A stretch of 64,000 bases of DNA from Eisenbergiella porci (lineage in GTDB: Bacteria; Bacillota; Clostridia; Lachnospirales; Lachnospiraceae). This document shows positions 8,454 to 16,649 of this stretch, piece after piece (the stretch's first letter is position 1; each line of letters opens with the position of its first letter). Location: positions 1 to 64,000 of the forward strand of contig NZ_VUMI01000007.1 of NCBI RefSeq assembly GCF_009696275.1, written 5' to 3'. The notes under the pieces are model-generated. The model had not been told where the DNA came from, did not search any database, and worked only from the letters and a program-made list of their open reading frames with translations. The position numbers and the translations under genes are program-made.

Positions 8454-10151
8454 TTAACGCTCTTTGTACCGGTCATAGCAGGCCTGACGGATTTCAAGTA
8501 CGCGGGACAAATTATAGGTTTCCAGATCTGACAGATATTTTTCCCATACGGCATCATCATTGATGTCCTTGGAGCCTGCGAAGAATTCGGCAAAGCTTTC
8601 TTCCACAAAGGTGGGGATATTCTGTGCTATCTCGTCCAGTTCGTCTGCCTCTTCGGTGGTAAAGGTAACGCCTATCGGCCATTTCCATCCGCTGGTGACA
8701 GCCCGATTCTTTTCTTCATCATCCGGATATACGTAAAACCATGTGTTATTGGCTTCAATCGCTGCTTCACTGTTCTTTAAATACAGCAGGTTGGTTGCCT
8801 GGATCCCGGGAGCGCCCCAGGTAAGGCCATTATATTTTGTCATCGGATCGGTATCCTTATCATCCGTCACAAGGTTTGTAAAGGCCGGAACACCCTGGTC
8901 GTCATACTCCCAGGATACGTCCTGTGTGCCGTAATTCCAGTACAGGGAACCTTCCTCCGTGTATGCATAGTTCAGTATCTGAAGGCAAAGCTTCATCATC
9001 TCCTCGTCCGCCGATTTGGTAATGACAGTCGTCTGCGTGCCAATACCGGGGCCGCCGAATATGGAAGAGATCTCACCGTTATCCGACTTGGGATAAGGAA
9101 TGCCGATCCATACCGCTTCCTTGCCATCCGCCTCACGCTCCTTATTCCAGATATTCATCTGGCCCATGGAGGTGATTGAGATGCCGCATTTATCATTGTG
9201 AATCTTATCCTTGATAGTTGTGTCGTCCTCCGTCATGATATCCTGATCGATCAGGCCGTCTTTCCACAGCTTGTTCTGCCAGCTCACATAATCACGCCAC
9301 TCCGGCTGCGCCTGGCCGAGGCCGACCTTACCGTCCTTCACATACCAGCCGTTCCCGGCATCCACGTTCCCATATGCGCCAAACGCGCCTGCAACGCCCC
9401 CCGCCTTATATCTGACTGAAAATGAGGAATTAAAGGTAGCGCCGTATTTTTCATTGAATACGCGGATTACATTTTCAAACTCGGAAATAGTTTCCGGTAT
9501 TTTCAGGCCGCATTCATCCAGCCAGTCCTTTCGCACTACGGGTCCCTGGTAGCTGTCGTTCCAGCCGCCATCCTCCCGGAAGAAGCCAAAGGCATAATAC
9601 CGGCCGTCGTCCGTCTTCATTGCCCTGTCATAGGCAGGGTTGCTTTGCAGCCATGCATAATAATCCGGCGCATACTGCCTGATATAATCTGTCAAATCCC
9701 ATATGATTTCGTCCTCTATGTACTGGTTGGCATTGTTCATCCAGTAAACACCCATAATATCCGGCAGGTTAGCAGGATCTGCCAGCAGGGTGGTTGTAAA
9801 AGTCGCCCCATCGGAGCCGGTGGTAGGGAACAGCCAGTCGATTGACACTCCCAGCTTCTCAGCCAGCCCGATATGGAACGGTGATTCCGATGCATCCTTG
9901 AACTTCTCATGAGGCAGTATATTATCCTGCGCATACCAAAGAACCTTAATATCGCTGTTTAACGGATAGGAAATGCTTCCCGCCTCCGCAGCAGGCGCCT
10001 CTCCTTCCCCATCCTCAGCAGGCTTCGCCGCCGTTTCCGTCTGCGGCGCGTTTGCTGCTTCCTCCGCGCCGCTTCCGCAGCCTGCCAGAGACAGCAGCAT
10101 AACCGCCGACATTCCTAATGCCAGGATTGATGTGATTTTTCCTCTTTTCAT
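8454..10151 (-). CDS. Sugar ABC transporter binding lipoprotein, LplA type
   Basis: The 565-residue precursor has a lipoprotein signal ending SLAGC near residue 25, an Ala/Glu/Pro-rich linker of about 30 residues, then a large family 1 solute-binding domain. Its length matches the LplA-like branch (about 500-570 residues) that travels with LplB/LplC permeases. An AAGGAGAGGG ribosome binding site precedes the start. It follows a small XRE gene by 161 bases on the same strand, so that regulator may control or be co-transcribed with the transporter. Confidence 0.92.
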   Translation of the reverse strand: MKRGKITSILALGMSAVMLLSLAGCGSGAEEAANAPQTETAAKPAEDGEGEAPAAEAGSISYPLNSDIKVLWYAQDNILPHEKFKDASESPFHIGLAEKLGVSIDWLFPTTGSDGATFTTTLLADPANLPDIMGVYWMNNANQYIEDEIIWDLTDYIRQYAPDYYAWLQSNPAYDRAMKTDDGRYYAFGFFREDGGWNDSYQGPVVRKDWLDECGLKIPETISEFENVIRVFNEKYGATFNSSFSVRYKAGGVAGAFGAYGNVDAGNGWYVKDGKVGLGQAQPEWRDYVSWQNKLWKDGLIDQDIMTEDDTTIKDKIHNDKCGISITSMGQMNIWNKEREADGKEAVWIGIPYPKSDNGEISSIFGGPGIGTQTTVITKSADEEMMKLCLQILNYAYTEEGSLYWNYGTQDVSWEYDDQGVPAFTNLVTDDKDTDPMTKYNGLTWGAPGIQATNLLYLKNSEAAIEANNTWFYVYPDDEEKNRAVTSGWKWPIGVTFTTEEADELDEIAQNIPTFVEESFAEFFAGSKDINDDAVWEKYLSDLETYNLSRVLEIRQACYDRYKER

Positions 10152-10312
10152 GTAACCCTCTCCTTGTTCAGTTTGTTTTATTAATTCAACAGAATGGCAA
10201 AATTCCGGATATTTCCATTTTTCCTGCCTGTCCTGTTAAATCCCCTCAGACTGCCGCCCGGCTATACGGCCATTGGTTTTTCGTATCCCCGTCTGCCAGG
10301 CGCCGTGCCCTT

Positions 10313-10588
10313 TCAGAACCCCTTCTTCCCGTCCCCGAAATGTCTCTCTTTTTTATACGTATTACGTATAATCCTGTTAAAAAAAATTTCATTCGCCTTT
10401 TCCGGAGTAAGCTCCAGGGCGAAGGCAAGCCCCACCATAACGTCCATCGCAGGCAGATTTTTCCCATCCAATACAAGCATGAGCTCTCTTTCGTTGATCC
10501 TGCTCTTTTCAGAAAGCTCTTCTACGGATTGAAAGCCCTTCCGTTCAATCTCCTTTTTTAGTGATTTTAAATCCACTCTATACTTCAT
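10313..10588 (-). CDS. Small XRE-type DNA-binding protein
   Basis: This 91-residue protein has a helix-turn-helix around residues 18-60 (VEELSEKSRINERELMLVL) and the block GLAFALELTPEKANEIFF seen in small Firmicute and phage XRE proteins. An AAGGAT ribosome binding site precedes the ATG. A promoter and a near-perfect 19-base palindrome lie directly upstream, and a perfect version of the same palindrome is embedded in the 3' end of the coding sequence. Autoregulation is the likely inference. The ABC operon at 6477-10151 lies downstream on the same strand. Confidence 0.8.
   Translation of the reverse strand: MKYRVDLKSLKKEIERKGFQSVEELSEKSRINERELMLVLDGKNLPAMDVMVGLAFALELTPEKANEIFFNRIIRNTYKKERHFGDGKKGF
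10353..10371. promoter_or_regulatory. Perfect 19-base palindrome inside the XRE gene
   Basis: TTATACGTA, a central T and TACGTATAA form a perfect palindrome within the last codons of the XRE gene. Its 17-base core matches the palindrome upstream of the same gene at 16 of 17 positions, so it looks like a second operator copy about 260 bases away. Confidence 0.55.
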
Positions 10589-10610
10589 GCGTATTTATCC
10601 TTAGAATAAA

Positions 10611-10629
10611 ATATACATATTACGTATAT
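10611..10629. promoter_or_regulatory. Palindromic operator upstream of the XRE gene
   Basis: ATATACATA, a central T and TACGTATAT form a 19-base palindrome with a single mismatch. It falls just downstream of the -10 box, across the expected transcription start, where a bound repressor would block transcription. Confidence 0.6.
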
Positions 10630-10631
10630 TC

Positions 10632-10661
10632 ATAGTAACATAATCTACCATATATTGTCAA
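10632..10661 (-). promoter_or_regulatory. Promoter of the small XRE gene
   Basis: On the minus strand a perfect TTGACA (10661-10656) and TACTAT (10637-10632) are separated by 18 bases. The transcript would begin inside the palindrome at 10611-10629 and reach the ATG at 10588 after about 40 bases. Confidence 0.65.
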
Positions 10662-10822
10662 TTAGTCTTATCATTTCCTGCCAGCCATTTTTTCGTTCTA
10701 TTTAACCGTCCAGACAGCTGTACCGTCACAGGCGGCAGGCATCCAAAAACGTTGTACGACAGGCCGGAGGCCTGCTTTTTCTGTGCATTCAAGCGATCTG
10801 TACGGCAAATGTACAGACCTGT

Positions 10823-10834
10823 CCGAACTGTTAC
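10823..10834. repeat. Copy of the dispersed CCGAACTGTTAC repeat
   Basis: CCGAACTGTTAC here is identical to one arm of the inverted repeats at 45861-45997 and 62715-62745. The surrounding 10690-10834 contains further G+C-rich inverted segments (for example CTGTAC/GTACAG near 10797-10816) and probably is a degenerate copy of the same element. No gene is supported in 10589-10943. Confidence 0.45.
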
Positions 10835-10943
10835 TTTTATTTCCGGATCCTCCCTTTCCGATTTTGGACATTCGTTGCTTAGAACGCAATTTTATGATAT
10901 ATTTACTTTGTATCAGAAATAATTTTCAAACAGGTGATAATTC

Positions 10944-11312
10944 ATGAATCCCAATCCATATGAAACCTTCCGCACGCGCATGAAGGAGCGGAGGACGCTG
11001 TTAAATATAACCCTGACTGAGATAGCCGAAGCCCTGGATATTTCACAGCCCACCGCCCAAAGATATGAAAGCGGTGAAATCAAAAACATACCTTATGATA
11101 AGCTCGCCCTGCTTGCAGAAATACTGCAGTGCTCCCCTCCCTATCTGCTGGGTTGGGAATCAATGGCAGCTTCCCCGCCAGATATGCCCGGGGATGAGGA
11201 ACGCATGCTCCGTTATTTCAGGAAGCTGAACGTCAAAGGGAAGAAGGAAGCCGCGCGGCAGCTGGAAAATTTAACGCTGATCCCCAAATACAGCAAATCA
11301 CCGGACAATTAA
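10944..11312 (+). CDS. XRE-family transcriptional regulator
   Basis: A 122-residue protein with a classic helix-turn-helix at about residues 20-45 (LTEIAEALDISQPTAQRYESG), followed by KIPYDKLALLAEILQ-like sequence and a short acidic-to-basic tail. It resembles phage and Clostridia XRE repressors. The ATG follows CAGGTGATAATTC. It stands alone, followed by a good terminator, and its targets are unknown. Confidence 0.85.
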   Translation: MNPNPYETFRTRMKERRTLLNITLTEIAEALDISQPTAQRYESGEIKNIPYDKLALLAEILQCSPPYLLGWESMAASPPDMPGDEERMLRYFRKLNVKGKKEAARQLENLTLIPKYSKSPDN

Positions 11313-11315
11313 GAA

Positions 11316-11357
11316 AAGTATGTAAATGTATTTTCCCTGCATTTATATACTTTTTTT
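11316..11357 (+). terminator. Intrinsic terminator after the XRE gene
   Basis: AAGTATGTAAATG pairs with CATTTATATACTT, leaving one mismatch, and is followed by a run of seven T. It begins within a few bases of the XRE stop codon. Confidence 0.75.
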
Positions 11358-11425
11358 ATTGACCGGCCTGTAATTCCCGTAAAACAGACGAAGCACAGGT
11401 GAGTGATTGGGAAAAATCAGCCCCT

Positions 11426-11755
11426 TCAGCCAACCGGGCAGTTACAAAGGAAATTCATGGTAAAGGTTGTGCCTGCCCCCAGCTCACTGTCAACCTCGAT
11501 GGTCCCGCTGTGCGCTTCCGTAATTGCCTTTGCCAGAGGCAGCCCCAGCCCGATTCCCTGGGTATCCTTGGAAAAACGGCTCCGGTAAAACCGTTTGAAA
11601 ATATGGGGCAGGTCTTCCGGATGGATACCTTTGCCATTGTCTCTTACGACAATCTGGACAATGGAGGCAAATTCACACCATTCAATCCGGATTTCGGCCC
11701 CTTTGTCCGTATGGTCAAAGGCATTTTTAACAACATTGCCAACCGCCATCATCAT
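11426..11755 (-). pseudogene. Sensor histidine kinase, C-terminal ATPase fragment
   Basis: Only the HATPase domain remains: N box AVGNVVKNAFDHT, G1 box VVRDNGKGI, F box IFKRFYRS and G2 box GIGLGLPLAKAI. The membrane sensor and the phospho-accepting histidine region are absent, and the frame has no credible start. It was probably a BaeS/BceS-like two-component kinase. A permease scrap lies just upstream on the same strand, so this was once a kinase-transporter locus. Confidence 0.8.
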
Positions 11756-11821
11756 CTTAGCACTCTATTGATAATATCTCAACAATTTTCACCACAAAAA
11801 TGGCGAAGCGCCCCGCCAAAG

Positions 11822-12009
11822 CTAATCAAGCTTCCGCAACTGTTCTATCAGGGACTGTTTTCCCTGTTTCCTGATGCTCCACAAAGACAACAGGAACTGA
11901 ATTGCCATAAGCAGCAGAAAATACAGCGCCATATAAAGAAACGGGAACCGGAAAGCCGTTGGGCTGCCATATGCGGCCGCGCTTATTTCATGATGCAGGA
12001 CAAAGGATA
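11822..12009 (-). pseudogene. FtsX-family ABC permease, C-terminal fragment
   Basis: The last about 60 codons of an MacB/FtsX or BceB-type permease: a membrane segment (FLYMALYFLLLMAIQFLLSL) followed by the typical ending KQSLIEQLRKLD. Upstream of about 12009 the minus strand stops resembling a permease and the plus strand encodes an acetyltransferase, so the gene is cut by a deletion junction. A small GC-rich hairpin followed by ATTTTTG lies downstream near 11800-11821. Confidence 0.7.
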
Positions 12010-12326
12010 ACGGCAGGCATCGTCTACTTCTATCTCCCATGGCGCGGACAGAAGTCTGTGGAACTTGGTTACTGGCTCGGAAAGCAGTACTGGGGGCAGG
12101 GAATCGCCACCTGCGCCGCAAAGCAGCTTTGTGACTACGCCTTTTGCCCCTGGACATCAACCGTATCTGTGCCAGCGTCCTGGAAACCAATACAGGCTCC
12201 TGGCGCGTCATGGAAAAGCTGGAAATGCGCCGGGAAGGCCGGTTTGTAAAGGCAATTTATCAGGACGGCGCATTTTTTGACGACATCTATTACGCGGTTC
12301 TCCGGGAGGAATACAGCCTTATATAA
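12001..12326 (+). pseudogene. GNAT acetyltransferase, truncated and frameshifted
   Basis: The fragment begins abruptly in frame with QRITAGIVYFYLP and contains the acetyl-CoA site GYWLGKQYWGQGIATCAAK, typical of RimJ/RimL-type GNATs. Near 12143 the match moves to another frame and continues with LDINRICASVLETNTGSWRV and an ending REEYSLI. The N-terminal half is missing and one frameshift interrupts the rest. Bases 12327-12477 hold nothing recognisable. Confidence 0.7.
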
Positions 12327-12477
12327 GCCAGATTCCTCAGGAAAATTAAGCGCTGATAAAAGCAGTTTTGCGCCCGAGAAAGTTAAACTTACCGTTAAAT
12401 GCCATACAAATCAAAAAGCCTGCAATAAAATAATGCCGTTCATGTACAATTGCTGCGGATGAAACGGCGGTGATCAG

Positions 12478-12655
12478 TTAACCTTCGTCCAACTGCAGAT
12501 AATGCATGTAAGCATCTACAAATTGCGGATATCTCGTTTTGGATAAAATCAGGCTGCTGCCATTGGTAAGCTTAATTGATTCTCTGTCGTAGCTCCTGAT
12601 TTTATCCAGATTTACCAGGTATCCCCTGTGGCAGCAGAAAAAAGCGGGTGTCTGT
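12478..12655 (-). pseudogene. LytTR response regulator, C-terminal fragment
   Basis: The minus strand encodes FFCCHRGYLVNLDKIRSYDR and continues to HYLQLDEG and a TAA stop at 12480-12478. C/FHRGYLVNLDKI is the DNA-contacting signature of LytTR domains. The receiver domain is missing; the frame meets a plus-strand kinase fragment at about 12655. LytTR regulators normally pair with GHKL kinases like the broken one at 13229-14595. Confidence 0.75.
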
Positions 12656-12659
12656 TACC

Positions 12660-13099
12660 ACATTACGGAGTATGCGCAGGATGCCAGACCCGTGTACAGC
12701 AATCTGGAGCCGGAACTTCCTGTGATGGATATGCAGGATGCGACCTATGCTCCACAGTTCAAGGTCTTAAAATACGGAGAAAAAAGCTTCCTTCGCCTGA
12801 CCAGTAAGTTTTCCTTTCAGGGCCGCCCGTACATGAATACCGTTTTTATGGATATTACGGTTTTTGTGAAGGAACGCAGCCGGCAATACCGTTACTTTTT
12901 CAATCTTTTTCTGCTGTCCGTAATGGAAGAACGGTCTAAAGTATTTGAAACCTTTTATATGGTGGATAAGGTAAGGAGCCGGAAAAATAACGGCGTGGGG
13001 CTCGGTCTCTCCATCTGCGCTGATATCGCCAAAATCCATCACGCGGCAATTGAGCTGGAAAGCAAGGAACAGGAAGGGGACCTGCCGGATACAGTCTGA
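12660..13099 (+). pseudogene. Histidine kinase with internal deletion
   Basis: One open frame joins a piece of an extracellular or linker sensor region (YMNTVFMDITVFVKERSRQY) directly to the end of a HATPase domain (VFETFYMVDKVRSR, then GVGLGLSICADIAKIH). The phospho-accepting histidine helix and the ATP-binding N box between them are gone. The product cannot phosphorylate. It has no proper start and meets the LytTR fragment head-to-head. Confidence 0.7.
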
Positions 13100-13228
13100 C
13101 TGCATGCCGGTGACCGGCCGGAAGCAGTCCTGCGCAGGAGATTAGCCGAATGCAATCCTGCTCCCGAATATTATCAGACAGCACCCCTGTGCCGCAAACC
13201 AACCGAACGCAATCCTGCCCCCCGGAAA

Positions 13229-14595
13229 TTAACCGGCAGCAGGATTGTTTTCGGCCTTTTGCAGCATAACGGTAAGATGAAACGTCTGCCCGCTGCAGGA
13301 ATATTTTGCGCTTGCGAAATATTTTTCCGAACAGCGCAGAATATTCTGGAATCCAAGCCCATGCCGGGCGGCGTCTTTTTTACGGGTAAGCGGGGCTACT
13401 GCGCTCTCAGCTTCCAACAGGACACCGTCGCAGCTGTTTTCCATTTCCAGCAGGAACATATTGCCTTTACAGCAGGATTTCACCTCTATATATGTTCCGG
13501 CCTCCGGCTTCTGCCCCAGCAGAATTTCACAGGCCTCCAGCGCATTATCCAGGCTGTTATTCAGGATAATGCTCAGATCAAAGGCGTCAATGCCGTAGTC
13601 TGCCGGGAAACGGAATTCACTGTTAAACCGGATGCCCCGCTCTTTTGCCCGGCCGGCCTTTCCGTTGAGCACCACATCGGTTACGGGATGCCCCGTATGT
13701 ATGGAATAGTTCAACGCGTCCAGTGAAGTGCCGATTCCGGCAAAATAACCGGCCAGCTCGCTGCCTTTTTCCTCCACGTCAATTCCCCGGGCCGCCAGAA
13801 GGCTCTTGATATCAAAGAGATAATTCTGCATATCATGCCGCATGGATCGGATGCCGGTATAAAGCCGCTCGATCTCCCGGATATGCCCCTGCATCTGCTC
13901 CACCTGGTTTTCCAGGATAACCGCCCTCTGCTTTTCCTCCATATAGGTGATAAGCTTTTGGTATATGATATAGGCGTACAGGATACACATAAGGAAAGCG
14001 GCGGCAAGGAACGGTATCATAAAATACAGGGTCATGCTCTGCGCCGGGCTGTCCCAGGTGGCCCAATTGACAAAGACAGAGTTTTTCAGAAGCAGCCGTG
14101 CCACTTCGGTAAATACGGAATAGACAATTCCGGCAAAGGACGGCGTCAAAAGAAAATACAGCTCGCTGCGGGGGATTTCCTCCATATTCCGATGCCCTCC
14201 CCGCGCCAGTTTCCTGACCGAAAGAATCATTACCGCACAGGACAGGACAAGCATCAGGCAGGCCTCCCAGTCGAGGTAAATCCTGATGTTCAGTGATGCA
14301 TAGGGGTAAGCGTCCGCCGGGTCCGCCATATAAGAATATAAAGGAAACAACTCCACATTCGAGGCGATTCCCAGGTAGCCGCCCAGCCGTTCTAAAAAAA
14401 AAACTCCCCATAGCTGCGCAGCACCTCGCACAGGCCGAAAACTGCCTGAAAGGTGACTGCAATATAGATTTTTTTACTGAAGCTTTTTCGGGAAACCAGA
14501 CTGATAACCGCCAGCAAAAGAACAACCTCCAGCACAGGAAATAAATAGTAAACGCTGCGCGGCAGAGGGATACCAGTGATGCTGAAATAATGCAA
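13229..14595 (-). pseudogene. GHKL (AgrC-like) histidine kinase with a T10 frameshift
   Basis: The main frame encodes membrane segments, a coiled linker, the phospho-acceptor motif RSMRHDMQNYLFDIK and a GHKL ATPase (LNNSLDNALEAC, then HGLGFQNILRCSEKY). Its first 65 or so residues lie in another frame (start near 14595, ending LRSYGEFFF). The two frames meet at a run of ten T (14403-14394 on the minus strand); eight or eleven T would restore a continuous protein of about 455 residues. The promoter and partner response regulator are missing because the IS91-like element lies directly upstream. Confidence 0.75.
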
Positions 14596-14687
14596 GAAAG
14601 TGCCTTCGGCACCTCAACTCCCCTAGCCCCTCATTCATGAGGGGAATTAGGGCTTGTTTTTGCGTCATTTTATTCCATAATAATCTC

Positions 14688-15511
14688 ATGAATGTGATTC
14701 AGAAGATGCTCAGAGACTATTACGAAATCATTGAATACGATATAAAACCCAGACCTGTCGTCATGGAAAACATTGATAAGGTCATTAACTGCGGGGATCC
14801 TTCTTATGGTGGCGACATGTATGGTTGCCCCCATTGCGGTAACCATTTTCTGATGATGGTGTCTGGCGCAAGGTCACATATTTCAATTATTCCTACCTCC
14901 GTAAATCCTTTCAGACTGTTTTGTTAAATAAACTGGAAAAACGCATCGGTCCCTCTTTTAAAAAGATGAAAGCCGCCGTTTACCATAGGGACAGAAATGG
15001 ATTCTACGTTTATGCCAAGCCCAATCTCTGCGACCCAGAATCCATTATTAAATATGTCAGCCGTTATCTTGGCCGCCCTGTCATTGCTCTTTCCAGGATT
15101 GATTCCTACGATGGGGAGATGGTGACTTTCCATTACAATAGGCATGAAGACAACTCTTTTGTGCAAAAGACTCTTCCCGCCATTGATTTCATTAAGCTGC
15201 TCATTCTGCATATACCTGAAAAAAACTTCAAGATGACCCGGTACTATGGGCTTTATGCCAGACACCGGGAGATTGACAATCAGCTCCATAAAGCAGTCCC
15301 AAAATCCAAACACAGGATTCTCCTCGATTTCAACACCTGGCGTAAGCTTTTCCTTCTTACCATGGGGTACAACCCCCTGCAATGCCCAAACTGCAGACAT
15401 GAAATGGTCTTTCTAGAGCTGTACCATAAACATGAACGGGTTCCTCTGGATGAATTATATAAAAGGACAAGGATAAGGCATGGTCTTTATCCCCGCTCCC
15501 GCTCTGCTTGA
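14688..15511 (+). pseudogene. IS91-type transposase, deleted in the middle
   Basis: The N terminus MNVIQKMLRDYYEIIEYDIK and the zinc-binding stretch GGDMYGCPHCGN belong to IS91-type transposases. After about residue 55 the match jumps to another frame: VWRKVTYFNYSYLRKSFQTV and then KYVSRYLGRPVIALSRI and a second CPNC-x-HEMVFLE zinc site near the end. Roughly the Y2 catalytic core between the two parts is missing. The element cannot move by itself. Confidence 0.8.
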
Positions 15512-15566
15512 CTTTCTCCCCCATCTGCTTCATACTACATTTATTACAGATGGGAGGCAGTTGAAG

Positions 15567-15752
15567 ATGAAGCAAAAATACGTGGATGAGCTAAGGCTAA
15601 AGTATATCAAAAATCCTCCAGAAGGAATGACACCCAAACTGGTCAAGGACATGACCGACTCTGATTTATTGGATATGCATTACTTAATGATTGAAGACGA
15701 TGACCTCGACGATGATGAATGGGAAAAAGGGTTCTATATCGACCTGTCCTAA
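15567..15752 (+). CDS. Small acidic protein carried with the IS91-like element
   Basis: A 61-residue frame begins at ATG 15567 behind TGGGAGG. It has a basic first half (KYVDELRLKYIKNPPEGM) and a strongly acidic second half (MIEDDDLDDDEWEKGFY). It has no recognised domain. Its position just after the transposase and before the right-end hairpin suggests it is an accessory of the element. The following gap to 16055 holds that hairpin and a short (CATTA)4 run only. Confidence 0.55.
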   Translation: MKQKYVDELRLKYIKNPPEGMTPKLVKDMTDSDLLDMHYLMIEDDDLDDDEWEKGFYIDLS

Positions 15753-15948
15753 TCACCGTCTGTTTTCTATGCCCTGCTTCGGCAGGGCTATTGGTTTACA
15801 TAACTATGTTTTAGTGAGGACTTTCCTATTAAACAAAAAAGACTGCCGTCAGAAGGATATTGCCCAGCCATTTTATACGGCCCGCCCCTGATTTCAGGAA
15901 CCGGTCCATTAATTATACAGTGGAAACCTGTCCCTTCAAATTCCATTT

Positions 15949-15968
15949 CATTACATTACATTACATTA
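15949..15968 (+). repeat. Four tandem CATTA units
   Basis: The pentamer CATTA is repeated four times without interruption, about 90 bases upstream of the broken creatininase gene. It may be a slippage-prone microsatellite; no function is evident. Confidence 0.6.
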
Positions 15969-16055
15969 ACGGTATACTTTCATGACGTTCCTGTTGGACA
16001 AAACCATTCATCGTGGTAAAATAGGCAGACCATAATGTATAAGGAGGCGCCGCAT

Positions 16056-16536
16056 ATGTTTCAATCAATCTTACAGGAGACTTTAGCCGAAGAAAACTGG
16101 CAGGAGGTTCAAAAGCTGGGAGGCCGGAATATCCCCGCCCTCTTCCCCCTGGGAGTTATCGAGGAGCACGGTCCGCATCTTCCTCTGGGAGCCGATATTT
16201 ACTGGAGCTGCGGATCCGGAATACCCTTTGGAGTGGTTCGAAGAGGTGGACGCTTCGGAACGCGGCCTCCTGGATATCCATGCCGGCGCTTTTGAGACTG
16301 CCGCCATGAATTATTTCTGCCCTGAACTGGTTGATTTGAAGACAGCGGAAAAACTGCCCTCAACATCCATGGACCAGGAAGGGCTGCAGAAGTGGCTGCA
16401 GGGCGGCGATGTTACCAGGGAATCGGTGCCTCTCGGTTATGCCGGTAATCCGGCGGGTTATAAAGCAGTCGGCAGTATATTTGAAAAAATACTGGATTTA
16501 CAAGCTGAGAATATTGCGAAACAGATTATTCAGTAA
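16056..16536 (+). pseudogene. Creatininase-family amidohydrolase with internal deletion
   Basis: An AAGGAGG site precedes ATG 16056. The N terminus has the metal-binding creatininase motif GVIEEHGPHLPLGADIY. At about 16210 the match jumps frame and resumes in EWFEEVDASERGLLDIHAGAFE, continuing to a normal C terminus. The central metal-binding segment between them is missing. Family members hydrolyse creatinine or related cyclic amides, often in cofactor or purine metabolism. The product is not expected to be active. Confidence 0.8.
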
Positions 16537-16599
16537 CATAAGGCGCCTAAAAAAACAAAGCGCTCAACAAGCTCCCTCTGAACGCATAAAATTTTAAAA

Positions 16600-16641
16600 G
16601 GCTGCCGCCTTTACGGATTTCTCTCCGTTAAAGCGGCAGCC
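16600..16641. terminator. Bidirectional terminator hairpin
   Basis: GGCTGCCGC-TTTACGG pairs with CCGTTAAAGCGGCAGCC with minor mismatch. The minus strand continues with TTTTAAAATT and the plus strand with AGTTTGTTTT, so it can serve both the creatininase remnant and the convergent ATPase remnant. The stem resembles the one at 6390-6424. Confidence 0.7.
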
Positions 16642-16649
16642 AGTTTGTT

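Larger units (their letters stand above)
14605..15795 (+). mobile_element. IS91-like element, internally deleted
   Basis: A transposase remnant and a small accessory frame lie between two hairpin-bearing ends: GTGCC-TTC-GGCAC and CCCCTCAT/ATGAGGGG near 14605-14643 on the left, and GCCCTGC-TTCG-GCAGGGC at 15771-15788 on the right. Hairpin ends without classical inverted repeats fit this family, but exact boundaries and target site are inferred. The element abuts the 5' end of the GHKL kinase. Confidence 0.55.

Noticed and set aside
15949-15968. CATTA tandem repeat as a phase-variation switch
   Set aside because: It lies upstream of a dead creatininase gene with no promoter elements overlapping it, so a regulatory role is unsupported.
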